From: Acutalibacter sp.
GTDB lineage: Bacteria; Bacillota; Clostridia; Oscillospirales; Acutalibacteraceae
DNA length: 64,000 bases
Direction of reading: 5' to 3'
Assembly: GCA_020025775.1 (NCBI GenBank)
Contig: JAHHRN010000006.1
Coordinates: 1-64,000 of the forward strand
The notes beneath the pieces are model-generated. The model was not told where the DNA came from. It did no database searches and saw only the letters and a list, made by a program, of their open reading frames with translations. Within the stretch, counting starts at the first letter, position 1. Every line of letters starts with the position of its first letter. The position numbers and the translations under genes were made by a program. Below, in pieces: positions 24,381 to 32,934 of the stretch.

Positions 24381-26564
24381 ATGGATACAAAATCTTTGAC
24401 TTTCCAAAAGACAGTGACCGCCTGGGACGAGGCAATTCCGCTCGGAAACGGCGATATCGGCTGTTTGATTTGGAACGCACCGCAAAAGCTTCGCTTCAGC
24501 TTAGACAAATGCGATATTTGGGACTGCTCCGACTCTCCAGAACTACAAGAGAATTTTACATATCAGAACGTGCAGGATTTAGTTCACCGCCGCAAAAAAA
24601 GAAAGCTTCGTGAAAAGTATGAAAAATGCTATCACAAGCCTCTGCCCACAAAGCTCCCTACCGGTAAGCTTATCTTAGATTTAGGGCTGACGGGCAATGT
24701 GGTTTCGCACCTCGATTTCTTAACGGCAGAGGCCACGCTCACGGTCGGCGAAACCAAGCTTCGCGCATTTATTCACGCTAAATCGCCGCTCGGTCTCATC
24801 GAAGTGCAGAAAACCGGCGTACAGTTCCGCGTGGAAAATCCTGCCTTTGCTACACCGCAGGACAGACCGCACAAAGTTCTCTCCGGCGGCATTGATCAGA
24901 GTTTAAAATCCATTACCTACCCCCTGCCGATTTGCAAATCGGAAAGCGAGGACGGGGTAGAATTTATCTATTTTATACAGCAGACCACCGACAGCTTTTA
25001 CGGCATTACGGCGGCTAAAAAGGAAGCAGACGGGAAAACGCTCCTTGCCTACACGGTTTCTTTTGAGGAGACAGCCGATTTCATCGAGCGTGACAAGGCG
25101 CTTTTAAAATCCGCTTTGCAAGGCGGCTACGAAAAAGCCTTTGCCGACCACAAGGCATGGTGGGCCAATTACTGGGCGAAAAGCTCCATTTCCATTGACG
25201 ACGAGCTTTTGGAACAGCAGTGGTATTTAAACAATTACCTTTTAGCCTCCTGTAGCCGAAAGGGCCACTTCCCCATGCCGTTACAAGGCGTTTGGACAGC
25301 GGACAATGGACAGGTGCCGCCTTGGAAGGGCGACTACCACAACGATTTAAACACGCAGATGTCCTATACCAGCTATTTAAAAGCCAACCACCTGCACGAA
25401 GGTGAATGCTTCATTGACTATCTTCTCAGTCTGACCGATCGTGCACGGGATTTTGCGCGCACGTTCTACGGGGCTAAGGGACTTTGTCTCCCGGCGGTTA
25501 TGGATATTCGGGGCTATGCGCTCGGCGGCTGGGTGCAATATACCACTGCGCCGACCAATCACCTTTGGCTTTGCCGCATTATGGCGCGTTATTATTATTT
25601 TACCAAGGATGAAGCCTATCTTCCGAAAATCTATGCATTTTTAGAGGAAACCGGCGAATTTTTGCTTTCGATTTTGGAAGAGGAAAACGGAGTCTACAAG
25701 CTTCCGCTTTCCGCTTCGCCCGAGATGCATGACAATCGCTTCTCCGCTTGGATGAAGCCGAATACCAACTACGATTTGGCACTGATGCGTGCATTTTGTG
25801 CCGATATGATTACCTTGAGCCGTGAAATGGGTAAAGAGGACACCGCAAAGCACTGGGAAGCCGTTTTGGAGAAATTCGAACCGCTCGCGGTCAATCGCAA
25901 AAATCAGCTGATGCTCAGCCCCAAGGAGTCCCTCAAGACCTCCCACCGGCATCATTCGCACTGCATGTCGATTTATCCGCTCAAGACGTTAGAGTATTCC
26001 ACAGAGAAAAACAAGACCGTGATTGATGCAACAGTAAAACAGCTCGAGCACTACGGCAGAGCCATGTGGACGGGATATTCTATCGGCTGGATGGCGGAAT
26101 TATACATCGCACAGGGGCGGGGCGAAAAAGCCGCTAAGGAGCTACATAATTTCTACAAATACACCTGCTCACAAAACGGCTTCCATTTGAATGGCGACTA
26201 TAAAAAGCTTTGCTGTAAAATGGTGCTGAAATACCGTCCCTTTACCTTAGAGGGCAACTTTCTTGCAACGGATGCCTTGCAGGATATGTTTTTGTACAGT
26301 GAAAACGAAAAGCTTTATCTTTTCCCCGCTGTGCCGAAGGACTGGCGCAGAGCCGAATTCAAAACATTCCGCGCTTGGGGCGGTTTGTTAGTTTCTGCAA
26401 AGCTTAGAAACGGCGAAATCATGGAAGTAGAAATCACAGCAACGAAAGATGCCGCCTTTACCCTTTGCAATGACCTTTCGCATTTAGAAAATAACAAGCA
26501 GTTAGATGCTACAAAGAAAATCACCTTACAGGGCGGCGAAACCCTGCGTTTTGCAAAAGCCTAA
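24381..26564 (+). CDS. GH95-like six-hairpin glycosidase with altered catalytic residues
   Basis: A 727-residue cytoplasmic enzyme (no signal peptide) with the GH95-type N-terminal pattern AWDEAIPLGNGDIGCLIWN and an alpha/alpha barrel. The putative acid is E448 (SASPEMHD). In classical GH95 fucosidases two asparagines (N-x-N in xINxQMNYW) and an aspartate (FQIDGNFG) form the base machinery. Here the corresponding sites read N-D-L-N (D322, N324) and FTLEGNF (E624). Two of the three are thus replaced by other polar or acidic residues. The enzyme may act on a sugar other than fucose. It heads an operon with a dehydrogenase, an isomerase-like protein and a heparinase-like lyase. GAAAGGAT precedes the start. 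Confidence 0.72.
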   Translation: MDTKSLTFQKTVTAWDEAIPLGNGDIGCLIWNAPQKLRFSLDKCDIWDCSDSPELQENFTYQNVQDLVHRRKKRKLREKYEKCYHKPLPTKLPTGKLILDLGLTGNVVSHLDFLTAEATLTVGETKLRAFIHAKSPLGLIEVQKTGVQFRVENPAFATPQDRPHKVLSGGIDQSLKSITYPLPICKSESEDGVEFIYFIQQTTDSFYGITAAKKEADGKTLLAYTVSFEETADFIERDKALLKSALQGGYEKAFADHKAWWANYWAKSSISIDDELLEQQWYLNNYLLASCSRKGHFPMPLQGVWTADNGQVPPWKGDYHNDLNTQMSYTSYLKANHLHEGECFIDYLLSLTDRARDFARTFYGAKGLCLPAVMDIRGYALGGWVQYTTAPTNHLWLCRIMARYYYFTKDEAYLPKIYAFLEETGEFLLSILEEENGVYKLPLSASPEMHDNRFSAWMKPNTNYDLALMRAFCADMITLSREMGKEDTAKHWEAVLEKFEPLAVNRKNQLMLSPKESLKTSHRHHSHCMSIYPLKTLEYSTEKNKTVIDATVKQLEHYGRAMWTGYSIGWMAELYIAQGRGEKAAKELHNFYKYTCSQNGFHLNGDYKKLCCKMVLKYRPFTLEGNFLATDALQDMFLYSENEKLYLFPAVPKDWRRAEFKTFRAWGGLLVSAKLRNGEIMEVEITATKDAAFTLCNDLSHLENNKQLDATKKITLQGGETLRFAKA

Positions 26565-26594
26565 TTTTTAACCTATCCAAAGAGAGGGATTCCA

Positions 26595-27608
26595 ATGGAT
26601 GAAAGAAAACGTGCTGTTTTTTTAACTGCCAATAAAAAGCAGGCGGAAAGAGTTTATCCGCCCGATATGCGGCAGAAAATCGGAGAAGCCTTTCACGTAA
26701 CACAGAAGCAGGTGCTCACAAAGAAAAAACTGCAAGCCGACCCAAACCTTGCGAAAGATGCCAACTATATTTTCTCTACCTGGGGAATGGAGAAATTTAC
26801 AAAGGATGAAATCAAGACCTTTTTCCCAAATGTGGAAGCCGTATTTTACGCGGCAGGCTCGGTGCAGGATTTTGCACAGCCCTTTTTAGAAAGCGGTATT
26901 CGCGTTTGCAGTGCCTTTTCCGCCAATGCTGTACCCGTAGCGGAATTTACCTATGCACAGATTCTTTTAGCCTCCAAGGGCTATTTTAGAGCCGCCAGAA
27001 GCTGCCGCTTTAAACGCTGGCTGAGCTTTCTGTATTCCGACAAATGCGGTGGTATGTATCAAACCAAAATCGGTATTTTAGGTGTCGGTACGATTGGCAG
27101 AGCCGTTGCCGAGAAATTACAGGACAATGACGTGGAGCTTTATTATTTCGACCCGTTTTTGCCGAAAGAAGTAGCAGAGCGTCTCCATTTAAAGGAAGCC
27201 TCTTTAGAAGAAATCTTCAGCGAATGTGATATTATTACCAATCACCTTGCCAACAAGGACGAGTTAACGGGCATATTGAGTGGCGATTTATTTGCACGCA
27301 TGAAGCCCTACGCCACCTTCATCAACACCGGTCGCGGCAGACAGGTCGATGAAAAAGGTCTTGTGAAGGCGATGCGAAAGGTGAAAACCAGAACCGCACT
27401 CTTAGACGTCACTTATCCAGAACCAGCCTCTCCGTTCGGCAGACTGCATCGCTGCAAAAATATTGTATTAACGCCGCACATTGCCGGCAGTAACGGCAGA
27501 GAAGTGGTGCGCATGGCGCAGTATATGTATGAAGAAGCCAAACGTCTGGAAAACGGCGAAGCACTTCGCTATGAAGTGACAGAAGCCATGCTCAAAACAA
27601 TGGCATAA
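26595..27608 (+). CDS. D-isomer-specific 2-hydroxyacid dehydrogenase family protein
   Basis: A 337-residue NAD(P)-dependent oxidoreductase. The Rossmann motif is GILGVGTIGRAVAEKL. Catalytic residues are R in NTGRGRQVDE, E in LDVTYPEPAS and H in LTPHIAGSNGRE. The N-terminal substrate domain is divergent and contains many lysines. It starts 30 bp after the GH95-like gene and is followed 11 bp later by the isomerase-like gene. In this setting it probably oxidises or reduces a sugar-derived acid or keto sugar rather than a central metabolite (inference). Confidence 0.85.
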   Translation: MDERKRAVFLTANKKQAERVYPPDMRQKIGEAFHVTQKQVLTKKKLQADPNLAKDANYIFSTWGMEKFTKDEIKTFFPNVEAVFYAAGSVQDFAQPFLESGIRVCSAFSANAVPVAEFTYAQILLASKGYFRAARSCRFKRWLSFLYSDKCGGMYQTKIGILGVGTIGRAVAEKLQDNDVELYYFDPFLPKEVAERLHLKEASLEEIFSECDIITNHLANKDELTGILSGDLFARMKPYATFINTGRGRQVDEKGLVKAMRKVKTRTALLDVTYPEPASPFGRLHRCKNIVLTPHIAGSNGREVVRMAQYMYEEAKRLENGEALRYEVTEAMLKTMA

Positions 27609-27619
27609 GGAGATTTTCC

Positions 27620-28366
27620 ATGGAAAACTTAGGGTTTACAACGGTCACCTTTCGGCAGAAATCCCGCCGCGAGGTTTGTGAAATTGCCAAAGCCAACGGC
27701 ATCGGCTTTTTAGAATGGGGCGGCGATGTGCACGTGCCGCCGACAGACCGTGAGGCACTGGACGAAGCGCTCCGCTTGCAGGAGGATTTTGGCATAAAGG
27801 CCCATTCCCTCGGCAGTTATTTTAAGCTTTTGGAAACCGACGAAGCCGAATTCCCGTCGGTTTTGGAAACGGCTACGGTACTCGGTGCAAAGGTCATTCG
27901 TCTTTGGATGGGCACGAAGTCCTCTGCCAAAACGAGTGAAGCAGAATTTAACGACATGGTAGAGGAAACAAAACGTCTTGCCGCGCTTGCCGCAGAAAAA
28001 GACATCACCCTCGCCTTTGAGTTTCACCACAACACCTATAATGACTCCGGCGAAAGCTCCGTGCGCTTTTTAAAGGTGGTTGCCTGCGACAATGTAAAAA
28101 CCTACTGGCAGCCCTTTACCGACAAAACCGATTTAGACAATTTAAGAGCAGTTTTGCCTTATCTCATTTGCGTGCATGTGTTTTCCTGGAACAAATACGG
28201 CGTGCGCTATCCCCTGTTTTGGGGCGGTCGCCGCTGGAAACAATATATCGAAATCATCAAGGAAAGCGGTGCAGAGCCGTTTTGGATTATGGAATTCGTA
28301 AAAGGCGACAGCGAAAAGCAATTCCAAAAGGACGCAAAAACGTTAAGAGAATATTTGAGTCGCTAA
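27620..28366 (+). CDS. Sugar phosphate isomerase/epimerase family TIM-barrel protein
   Basis: A 248-residue protein of the AP endonuclease family 2 barrel superfamily that includes xylose-isomerase-like, IolE and hydroxypyruvate isomerase proteins. Family stretches are GIGFLEWGGDVHVPP, AKVIRLWMG, ITLAFEFHHNTYNDSG (acidic and histidine metal-ligand candidates) and LICVHVFSWNK. A divalent metal is likely needed. It is the third gene of the glycan operon and presumably processes the sugar released by its neighbours; the exact substrate cannot be told. Confidence 0.8.
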   Translation: MENLGFTTVTFRQKSRREVCEIAKANGIGFLEWGGDVHVPPTDREALDEALRLQEDFGIKAHSLGSYFKLLETDEAEFPSVLETATVLGAKVIRLWMGTKSSAKTSEAEFNDMVEETKRLAALAAEKDITLAFEFHHNTYNDSGESSVRFLKVVACDNVKTYWQPFTDKTDLDNLRAVLPYLICVHVFSWNKYGVRYPLFWGGRRWKQYIEIIKESGAEPFWIMEFVKGDSEKQFQKDAKTLREYLSR

Positions 28367-28381
28367 AGGGGAGAAATTTGG

Positions 28382-30319
28382 ATGCCAAATCAAATCCATT
28401 ACCGAAAGGCGGCAGAGTTCTGCAAGGAAAATTATCCAGAAACTGCCGAGAAAATTCTTTCGGTCGCCAATGATGTATTAGAAAATCGTTTTCTTTTCGA
28501 TATGCCTTGGGATATGGAGCGCACCGAAGAAGCGGTGCAGTTTAAGGAGCAAGTGGACTGGTTCTATATGCTCAACCATGACCAGGAGTTTTTATATCAA
28601 TTAAACCGCCATATCTATTTTATTTGGCTGGCACAAAGCTATTATTTAACCGACAATACCGCATATTTAGAAAAGCTTTCTGCCCTTTGGACGGACTTTT
28701 TAGAACGTGTGCCGCAAAAAAGCGGTCAGCAGACCCCCTACCGTTCCTTAGAGGTCGGTATGCGTGCCGGCAACTGGCTAAAAGCTTTGGCAATGCTCGA
28801 GGGTACCCCCTATCTCACCGCAGAATTCAAAGAGAAAATTGATTCCGCTTTAAAAGAGCATGTGCGTATTTTAAAAGAAACGCATGAAGCCTTTCAGGTC
28901 GGCAGTAACTGGGGCGTGATTCAGGACTGCGGTCTTTTCCTTTTGGGTGCTTATTTTCACGATGACGAAATCAAGGACCTCGCTTTTCATCGTTTAGACG
29001 AGGAAACCTCCTTGCAGATTATGGCGGACGGTGTGCACTGGGAGCAGTCGAGCGGCTACCACAACGCCGTGCTCTTCACACTGTTAGACGTCTACGCGGC
29101 AGCAAAGCAAATCGGTTATCCCCTGCCCGACGCCTTTGTAAAGCGTCTCGAACGAATGGCAGAGGTCAATGTAAAATGGTTAAAGCCGAACCGTCATCAT
29201 CCGCTCTTAGGTGACAGCGACGATAACGATGTTCGTGATGTTTTAAGCCGCTGTGCGCTTCTTTTCGGACGCGGAGATTTTAAAGCACTCGGTTTTTCGC
29301 ATCTTGATTGGGACAGCGCCTTTCTCTTTGGCGAAGCCGGCATAGAACGTTATGATGCGCTTTCTGCCAAAATGCCCGATTATCTTTCCACCGCACTTCC
29401 CGACAGCGGACAGTGCATTTACAGAACCTCTTGGGCAGAAGATGCCGACTGGCTTCAATTTGTAAACGGCAAGGTCGGCGGCGGTCACGGGCATGCCGAC
29501 AAAGGGCACATTTCTCTCTGCCTAGACGGCAGGGATGTTTTGGTGGACGGCGGCCGCTACACCTATAAAAGCACCAACGAACGCCGCTATTTAAAGAGTG
29601 CGGCGGCGCACAACACGAGCTATCTTGCCAAAAAGCCGTTTTTACAACCTTTGGATGCCTGGACGGTTTGCCACGCGGCACGTTCTCTTCCGAACACCTT
29701 TACCGAAACCAACGACTATGTACTTATAGAAGGCGGTCACCTCGGCTATTTGTCTTCTAAACTCTATTGCCAGAGAAGCGTACTGATTTTAAAGCCGAAT
29801 ATCTATATTTTCTTAGACAGCTTCTTTGCCAAAGGCTTGCACAGCTATGTGCAGCATTATCATTTTGCACCCGGTGGAGAATTAAAGTGTACGCCGCATC
29901 TTCTGCGCTATACTGATGCAAAAGGCACGGTGTACTTGCATCTTGTGTATGAAAAAGGCAAGGTCTCTCCGGCTTCTTCGCTCTATTCTGCGAATTACAA
30001 CGCCGTCTTGCAAAATCCCGCCGCAAAAATTCGCTTTAGGGCTTGCGACTTCGCTTCGACAGCTGCTGTACTCATCAAGGGCGAAGATGAAAAAACAAAT
30101 CCCGCAAAGGTCTATGCCGTACCTGCGAAAAAGCTCGCCAGTGGCAGAGCTTTACCGAAAAAAGATGCCGAAGGACTTGTGATTGAATTCGAAAACAACG
30201 TTTACACCGTCTGCCTCGCGCATGAGGAAGTGAGAGACGTTTTCAGCTGTAACGGCAAAAAAGCCTTCGGCAGAATTACAGTTTATAAAAATGACGCATT
30301 TCTCTTTTCTAAGGGCTAA
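28382..30319 (+). CDS. Heparinase II/III-family polysaccharide lyase-like protein
   Basis: A 645-residue protein with an N-terminal alpha/alpha barrel and a C-terminal beta-sandwich, as in PL12/PL15/PL17/PL21 lyases. Candidate catalytic residues are N176 (GSNWG), Y226 and H227 (SSGYH), and H369/H371 in GGGHGHADKGHISL. The following VDGGRYTY and AAAHNTS match the family. No signal peptide is visible, so it would act on imported oligosaccharides. Together with the GH95-like enzyme this suggests a uronic-acid-containing oligosaccharide. GGGGAG precedes the ATG. Confidence 0.82.
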   Translation: MPNQIHYRKAAEFCKENYPETAEKILSVANDVLENRFLFDMPWDMERTEEAVQFKEQVDWFYMLNHDQEFLYQLNRHIYFIWLAQSYYLTDNTAYLEKLSALWTDFLERVPQKSGQQTPYRSLEVGMRAGNWLKALAMLEGTPYLTAEFKEKIDSALKEHVRILKETHEAFQVGSNWGVIQDCGLFLLGAYFHDDEIKDLAFHRLDEETSLQIMADGVHWEQSSGYHNAVLFTLLDVYAAAKQIGYPLPDAFVKRLERMAEVNVKWLKPNRHHPLLGDSDDNDVRDVLSRCALLFGRGDFKALGFSHLDWDSAFLFGEAGIERYDALSAKMPDYLSTALPDSGQCIYRTSWAEDADWLQFVNGKVGGGHGHADKGHISLCLDGRDVLVDGGRYTYKSTNERRYLKSAAAHNTSYLAKKPFLQPLDAWTVCHAARSLPNTFTETNDYVLIEGGHLGYLSSKLYCQRSVLILKPNIYIFLDSFFAKGLHSYVQHYHFAPGGELKCTPHLLRYTDAKGTVYLHLVYEKGKVSPASSLYSANYNAVLQNPAAKIRFRACDFASTAAVLIKGEDEKTNPAKVYAVPAKKLASGRALPKKDAEGLVIEFENNVYTVCLAHEEVRDVFSCNGKKAFGRITVYKNDAFLFSKG

Positions 30320-30344
30320 TTAGAGCACAAAAAATATCTCTTTT

Positions 30345-30378
30345 AAAAAAGCATCCCGTCACGCGCATGTTGCTTTTT
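30345..30378 (+). terminator. Terminator of the glycan operon
   Basis: AAAAAGCA (30346-30353) pairs with TGCTTTTT (30371-30378) over a loop of 17 nt. Its 3' arm overlaps the -35 element of the next RNA. Confidence 0.6.
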
Positions 30379-30397
30379 AGCACATATATGTTATAAT
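30370..30397 (+). promoter_or_regulatory. Promoter of candidate small RNA
   Basis: TTGCTT (30370-30375), 16 bp, then a perfect TATAAT (30392-30397). Confidence 0.65.
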
Positions 30398-30403
30398 AGG
30401 ATG

Positions 30404-30482
30404 CGTTAAGAGAGATTAGATTCACTTTGCACATTTACTCTAACCTTGTTGCAGTTTTCTTTTCTCTCTTAACTTTTTTTAT
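30404..30482 (+). ncRNA. Candidate small RNA of about 78 nt
   Basis: It starts at the predicted transcription start. GTTAAGAGAGA (30405-30415) pairs perfectly over 11 bp with TCTCTCTTAAC (30463-30473), followed by seven T. The inner part can form TTAGA/TCTAA. Promoter, single closed stem and terminator tail together make a compact transcript without an open frame. No known family is recognised. Alternatively it is the attenuated leader of a transcript running toward the permease gene. Confidence 0.5.
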
Positions 30483-30661
30483 AAAAAAACAATTTGAATA
30501 AGCATTTTGACAAGCATCTTGGCTCTTGTCAAACTCCTTTTTCTGCGTTCTAAAAGGGCAAACAGCAATTTGTAAAAAATTGTGAAGTTTTTATGAATTT
30601 CTTCCTTCCGTTTCATACAAAATTCTAAATAAAAATGTTTTGAATTTCGCTGTTTTTATGC
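30483..30661. other. AT-rich spacer with an inverted repeat
   Basis: TTTGACAAG/CTTGTCAAA is a 9 bp inverted repeat at 30506-30533 followed by CTCCTTTTT. It may be a weak terminator or an operator. No gene is visible in this stretch. Confidence 0.4.
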
Positions 30662-30690
30662 TTGCAATTCTTCCTTTTCCGCTATATTAT
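30662..30690 (+). promoter_or_regulatory. Promoter of the permease/kinase-like pair
   Basis: TTGCAA (30662-30667), 17 bp, TATTAT (30685-30690). It leaves a leader of about 120 nt before the permease, containing a small hairpin CTTTGA/TCAAAG. Confidence 0.65.
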
Positions 30691-30817
30691 ACTTAGCGCA
30701 AGAAATGCTATTGGAATTTTTGCTTAAACGCAAAAGGAATTCACGCTTTGAGTTACTTCAAAGAGGGTTTTCTCCTTTTTTCCATGGCATATTATCTTTT
30801 AAAAGGAGGAAATTTAC

Positions 30818-32170
30818 TTGAATATTGCAGCAATCGTTGCACTATGTATTTTCATCCTCATGTTTGTTCTTCTGATTACAGAAAAACTGCCGCGACACAT
30901 TTCTTCTTTACTTTGTGCCGTTTTGACCATCGGTTTGGTTTTCGGTCTTTGCATGAGAGATACAGGTGCTATTTGGGAAACATTAAGCTTACGCAGTTTC
31001 CTTACGCCGTCGTTCTGGTTTAACAAAGGTACTGTAGAACCTTCGGTCGGCATCAACTGGGAAACCATTTTGTTCATTTTTGGTATGATGATCATGGTAG
31101 AAGGCATGGCGGCAAGCGGCTTCTTCCGCTGGCTTTGCATTTCTATTGCGCGTGCGGTGCACTTTAAACCCGTACCGATTTTCTTCATCTTCACCATCCT
31201 TGCAGCTGTTCTTTCCATGTTTATCGACTCTATCACCGTTATCATGTTCTTAGCGGCGGTTACCGTGGAAATCGCAAAGCTGCTGCACATTGACCCGCGT
31301 CCTCTGTTGCTTTCAGAAATCTTCTGTGCTAACCTCGGCGGTTCGGCTACCATGTGCGGTGACCCGCCGAACATCATCATCGGCACTTCTCTCGGCTACA
31401 CTTTCTTTGATTTCTTAAGCAACACCGGCTTAATCGCCTTACTTGCTTTGATTTTCAGTGTATTATATTTCTATCTGTGCTTCAGAAAGAAGCTCAAGGC
31501 AGAAAACATGCCTACAGGTGAAATCGCTCTGCCGAATGCGAAGGATGCAATTACTTCTAAATCCTCATTCATTTCCAGCTGTCTCATCTTCCTTTGTGCG
31601 ATTATCCTTTTAATTACACACGCACAAACCGGTCTTACCGTAAGCACGATTGGCATGATTGTTGCCGTTCTTACCTTGCTTTGCAACGCAAAGAACGCCG
31701 GCAAGCTGGTTAAAAGCATTGACTACCATACCCTCTTATTCTTCACCGGCTTATTCGTTGTAGTAAGCGGTCTCGAAAAGACAGGTATTTTAACAATTTT
31801 GGCAAACGCAATCCAGAAGGTAAGCGGCGGCAACGTCATTGTTATGATTGTAATCATCCTCTTCGGTTCCGGTATTGCAAGTGCAATCATCGACAACATT
31901 CCGTTTGCGGCAACCATGATTCCGGTTATTCGTACCCTTTCCTCCATGCAGGGTGTGGATTTACAGACCCTCGCTTGGACACTTTCCATGGGTACAGACA
32001 TCGGCGGCAGTGCAACACCGATTGGTGCTTCTGCTAACGTTGTCGGCACCTCAATTTCCGCGAAAAACGGCTACCCGATTTCTTGGAAAGAATATTGTAA
32101 ATATCAAGTTCCCGTTACCTTGTTGGTTTTAGCAATTTCTACAGCAGTCATTATAATCCGTTATATCTAA
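30818..32170 (+). CDS. SLC13/ArsB-NhaD superfamily anion permease
   Basis: A 450-residue membrane protein with about twelve helices. It has the family repeat signatures NLGGSATMCGDPPNIIIGTS in the first half and DIGGSATPIGASANVVGTS in the second. The start is TTG, chosen because AAAGGAGG lies 8 bp upstream and the first helix follows at once. Such permeases move oxyanions or dicarboxylates, or exchange Na+/H+; arsenite is not implied because no ars genes are near. It is 13 bp upstream of a cytidylate-kinase-like gene with which it forms a two-gene unit. Confidence 0.82.
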   Translation: MNIAAIVALCIFILMFVLLITEKLPRHISSLLCAVLTIGLVFGLCMRDTGAIWETLSLRSFLTPSFWFNKGTVEPSVGINWETILFIFGMMIMVEGMAASGFFRWLCISIARAVHFKPVPIFFIFTILAAVLSMFIDSITVIMFLAAVTVEIAKLLHIDPRPLLLSEIFCANLGGSATMCGDPPNIIIGTSLGYTFFDFLSNTGLIALLALIFSVLYFYLCFRKKLKAENMPTGEIALPNAKDAITSKSSFISSCLIFLCAIILLITHAQTGLTVSTIGMIVAVLTLLCNAKNAGKLVKSIDYHTLLFFTGLFVVVSGLEKTGILTILANAIQKVSGGNVIVMIVIILFGSGIASAIIDNIPFAATMIPVIRTLSSMQGVDLQTLAWTLSMGTDIGGSATPIGASANVVGTSISAKNGYPISWKEYCKYQVPVTLLVLAISTAVIIIRYI

Positions 32171-32183
32171 AGGAGGTAATTTT

Positions 32184-32786
32184 ATGGAAAAACCCTTTAT
32201 CATTTCTGTCAGCCGAGAATTCGGCAGCGGCGGTCACGTTGTTGCTTCGGCTCTCGCCCGTTATTTCCATATTCCGCTGTATGATAAGAACATTCTCAAC
32301 AAAATTGCCGCAGAAAACGGCTGTGACCCGAAGCTGTTGCAGGATTACGACGAAAAGCCCCGCAACATTTTCACTTCTCGCAAGGTCAAGGGCTATTGCA
32401 ACTCCAACGAAGCCAATATCGCAAATTTGCAGTTCACCTATTTAAGAGATCACGCAGACAATGGCGAATCCTTCGTTGTTCTGGGCAGATGCAGTGACGA
32501 GGTTTTAAGAGACTATCGCAATGTGATTTCTATTTTCGTTCTTGCGGACATTTACTTCAAGAAAGAACGCACCATGGAGCGTGAGCATTTAAGCGAAAAC
32601 GCCGCTTTAGAGCTGATGTCTAAGCGAGACATGCAGAGAAAATATTATCACAATCAATACTGCCGTGGTAAGTGGGGCGACTCGAGAAACTACGATTTGT
32701 GCATCAACAGCGCAAAGCTCGGTATCCCCGGTACGTGCGATTTCCTCATCCGCTATGTCGAAGAGCGAATTGCAGCTATGAAATAA
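32184..32786 (+). CDS. Cytidylate-kinase-like P-loop protein (second copy)
   Basis: A 200-residue paralogue of the protein at 9587. Its P-loop is SVSREFGSGGHVVASAL, followed by PLYDKNILNKIAAENG, VVLGRCSDEVLRDY and MSKRDMQRKYYHNQY. Substrate is not established for this family. AAGGAGG precedes the ATG. Co-transcription with an anion permease suggests it acts on, or senses, the transported solute or a nucleotide (inference). A terminator follows. Confidence 0.78.
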   Translation: MEKPFIISVSREFGSGGHVVASALARYFHIPLYDKNILNKIAAENGCDPKLLQDYDEKPRNIFTSRKVKGYCNSNEANIANLQFTYLRDHADNGESFVVLGRCSDEVLRDYRNVISIFVLADIYFKKERTMEREHLSENAALELMSKRDMQRKYYHNQYCRGKWGDSRNYDLCINSAKLGIPGTCDFLIRYVEERIAAMK

Positions 32787-32796
32787 AGAAATATCT

Positions 32797-32831
32797 AAAG
32801 CACCGAATTTCTAAGAAATTCGGTGCTTTTT
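32797..32831 (+). terminator. Terminator of the permease/kinase-like unit
   Basis: GCACCGAATTTC - TAA - GAAATTCGGTGC is a perfect 12 bp stem followed by TTTTT. Confidence 0.93.
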
Positions 32832-32856
32832 CTTATATCTTTCGACGAAAAAAGGA

Positions 32857-32885
32857 TTGTTATTTCTCTGCCTTTGTGCTATCAT
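32857..32885 (+). promoter_or_regulatory. Promoter of the beta-galactosidase gene
   Basis: TTGTTA (32857-32862), 17 bp, TATCAT (32880-32885), about 50 bp before the start codon. No clear operator or catabolite site seen. Confidence 0.65.
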
Positions 32886-32934
32886 TTAGTTAATATGTAG
32901 AATTTTTTCTGCTTTAGTTTTCGGGGGTGCTTTT

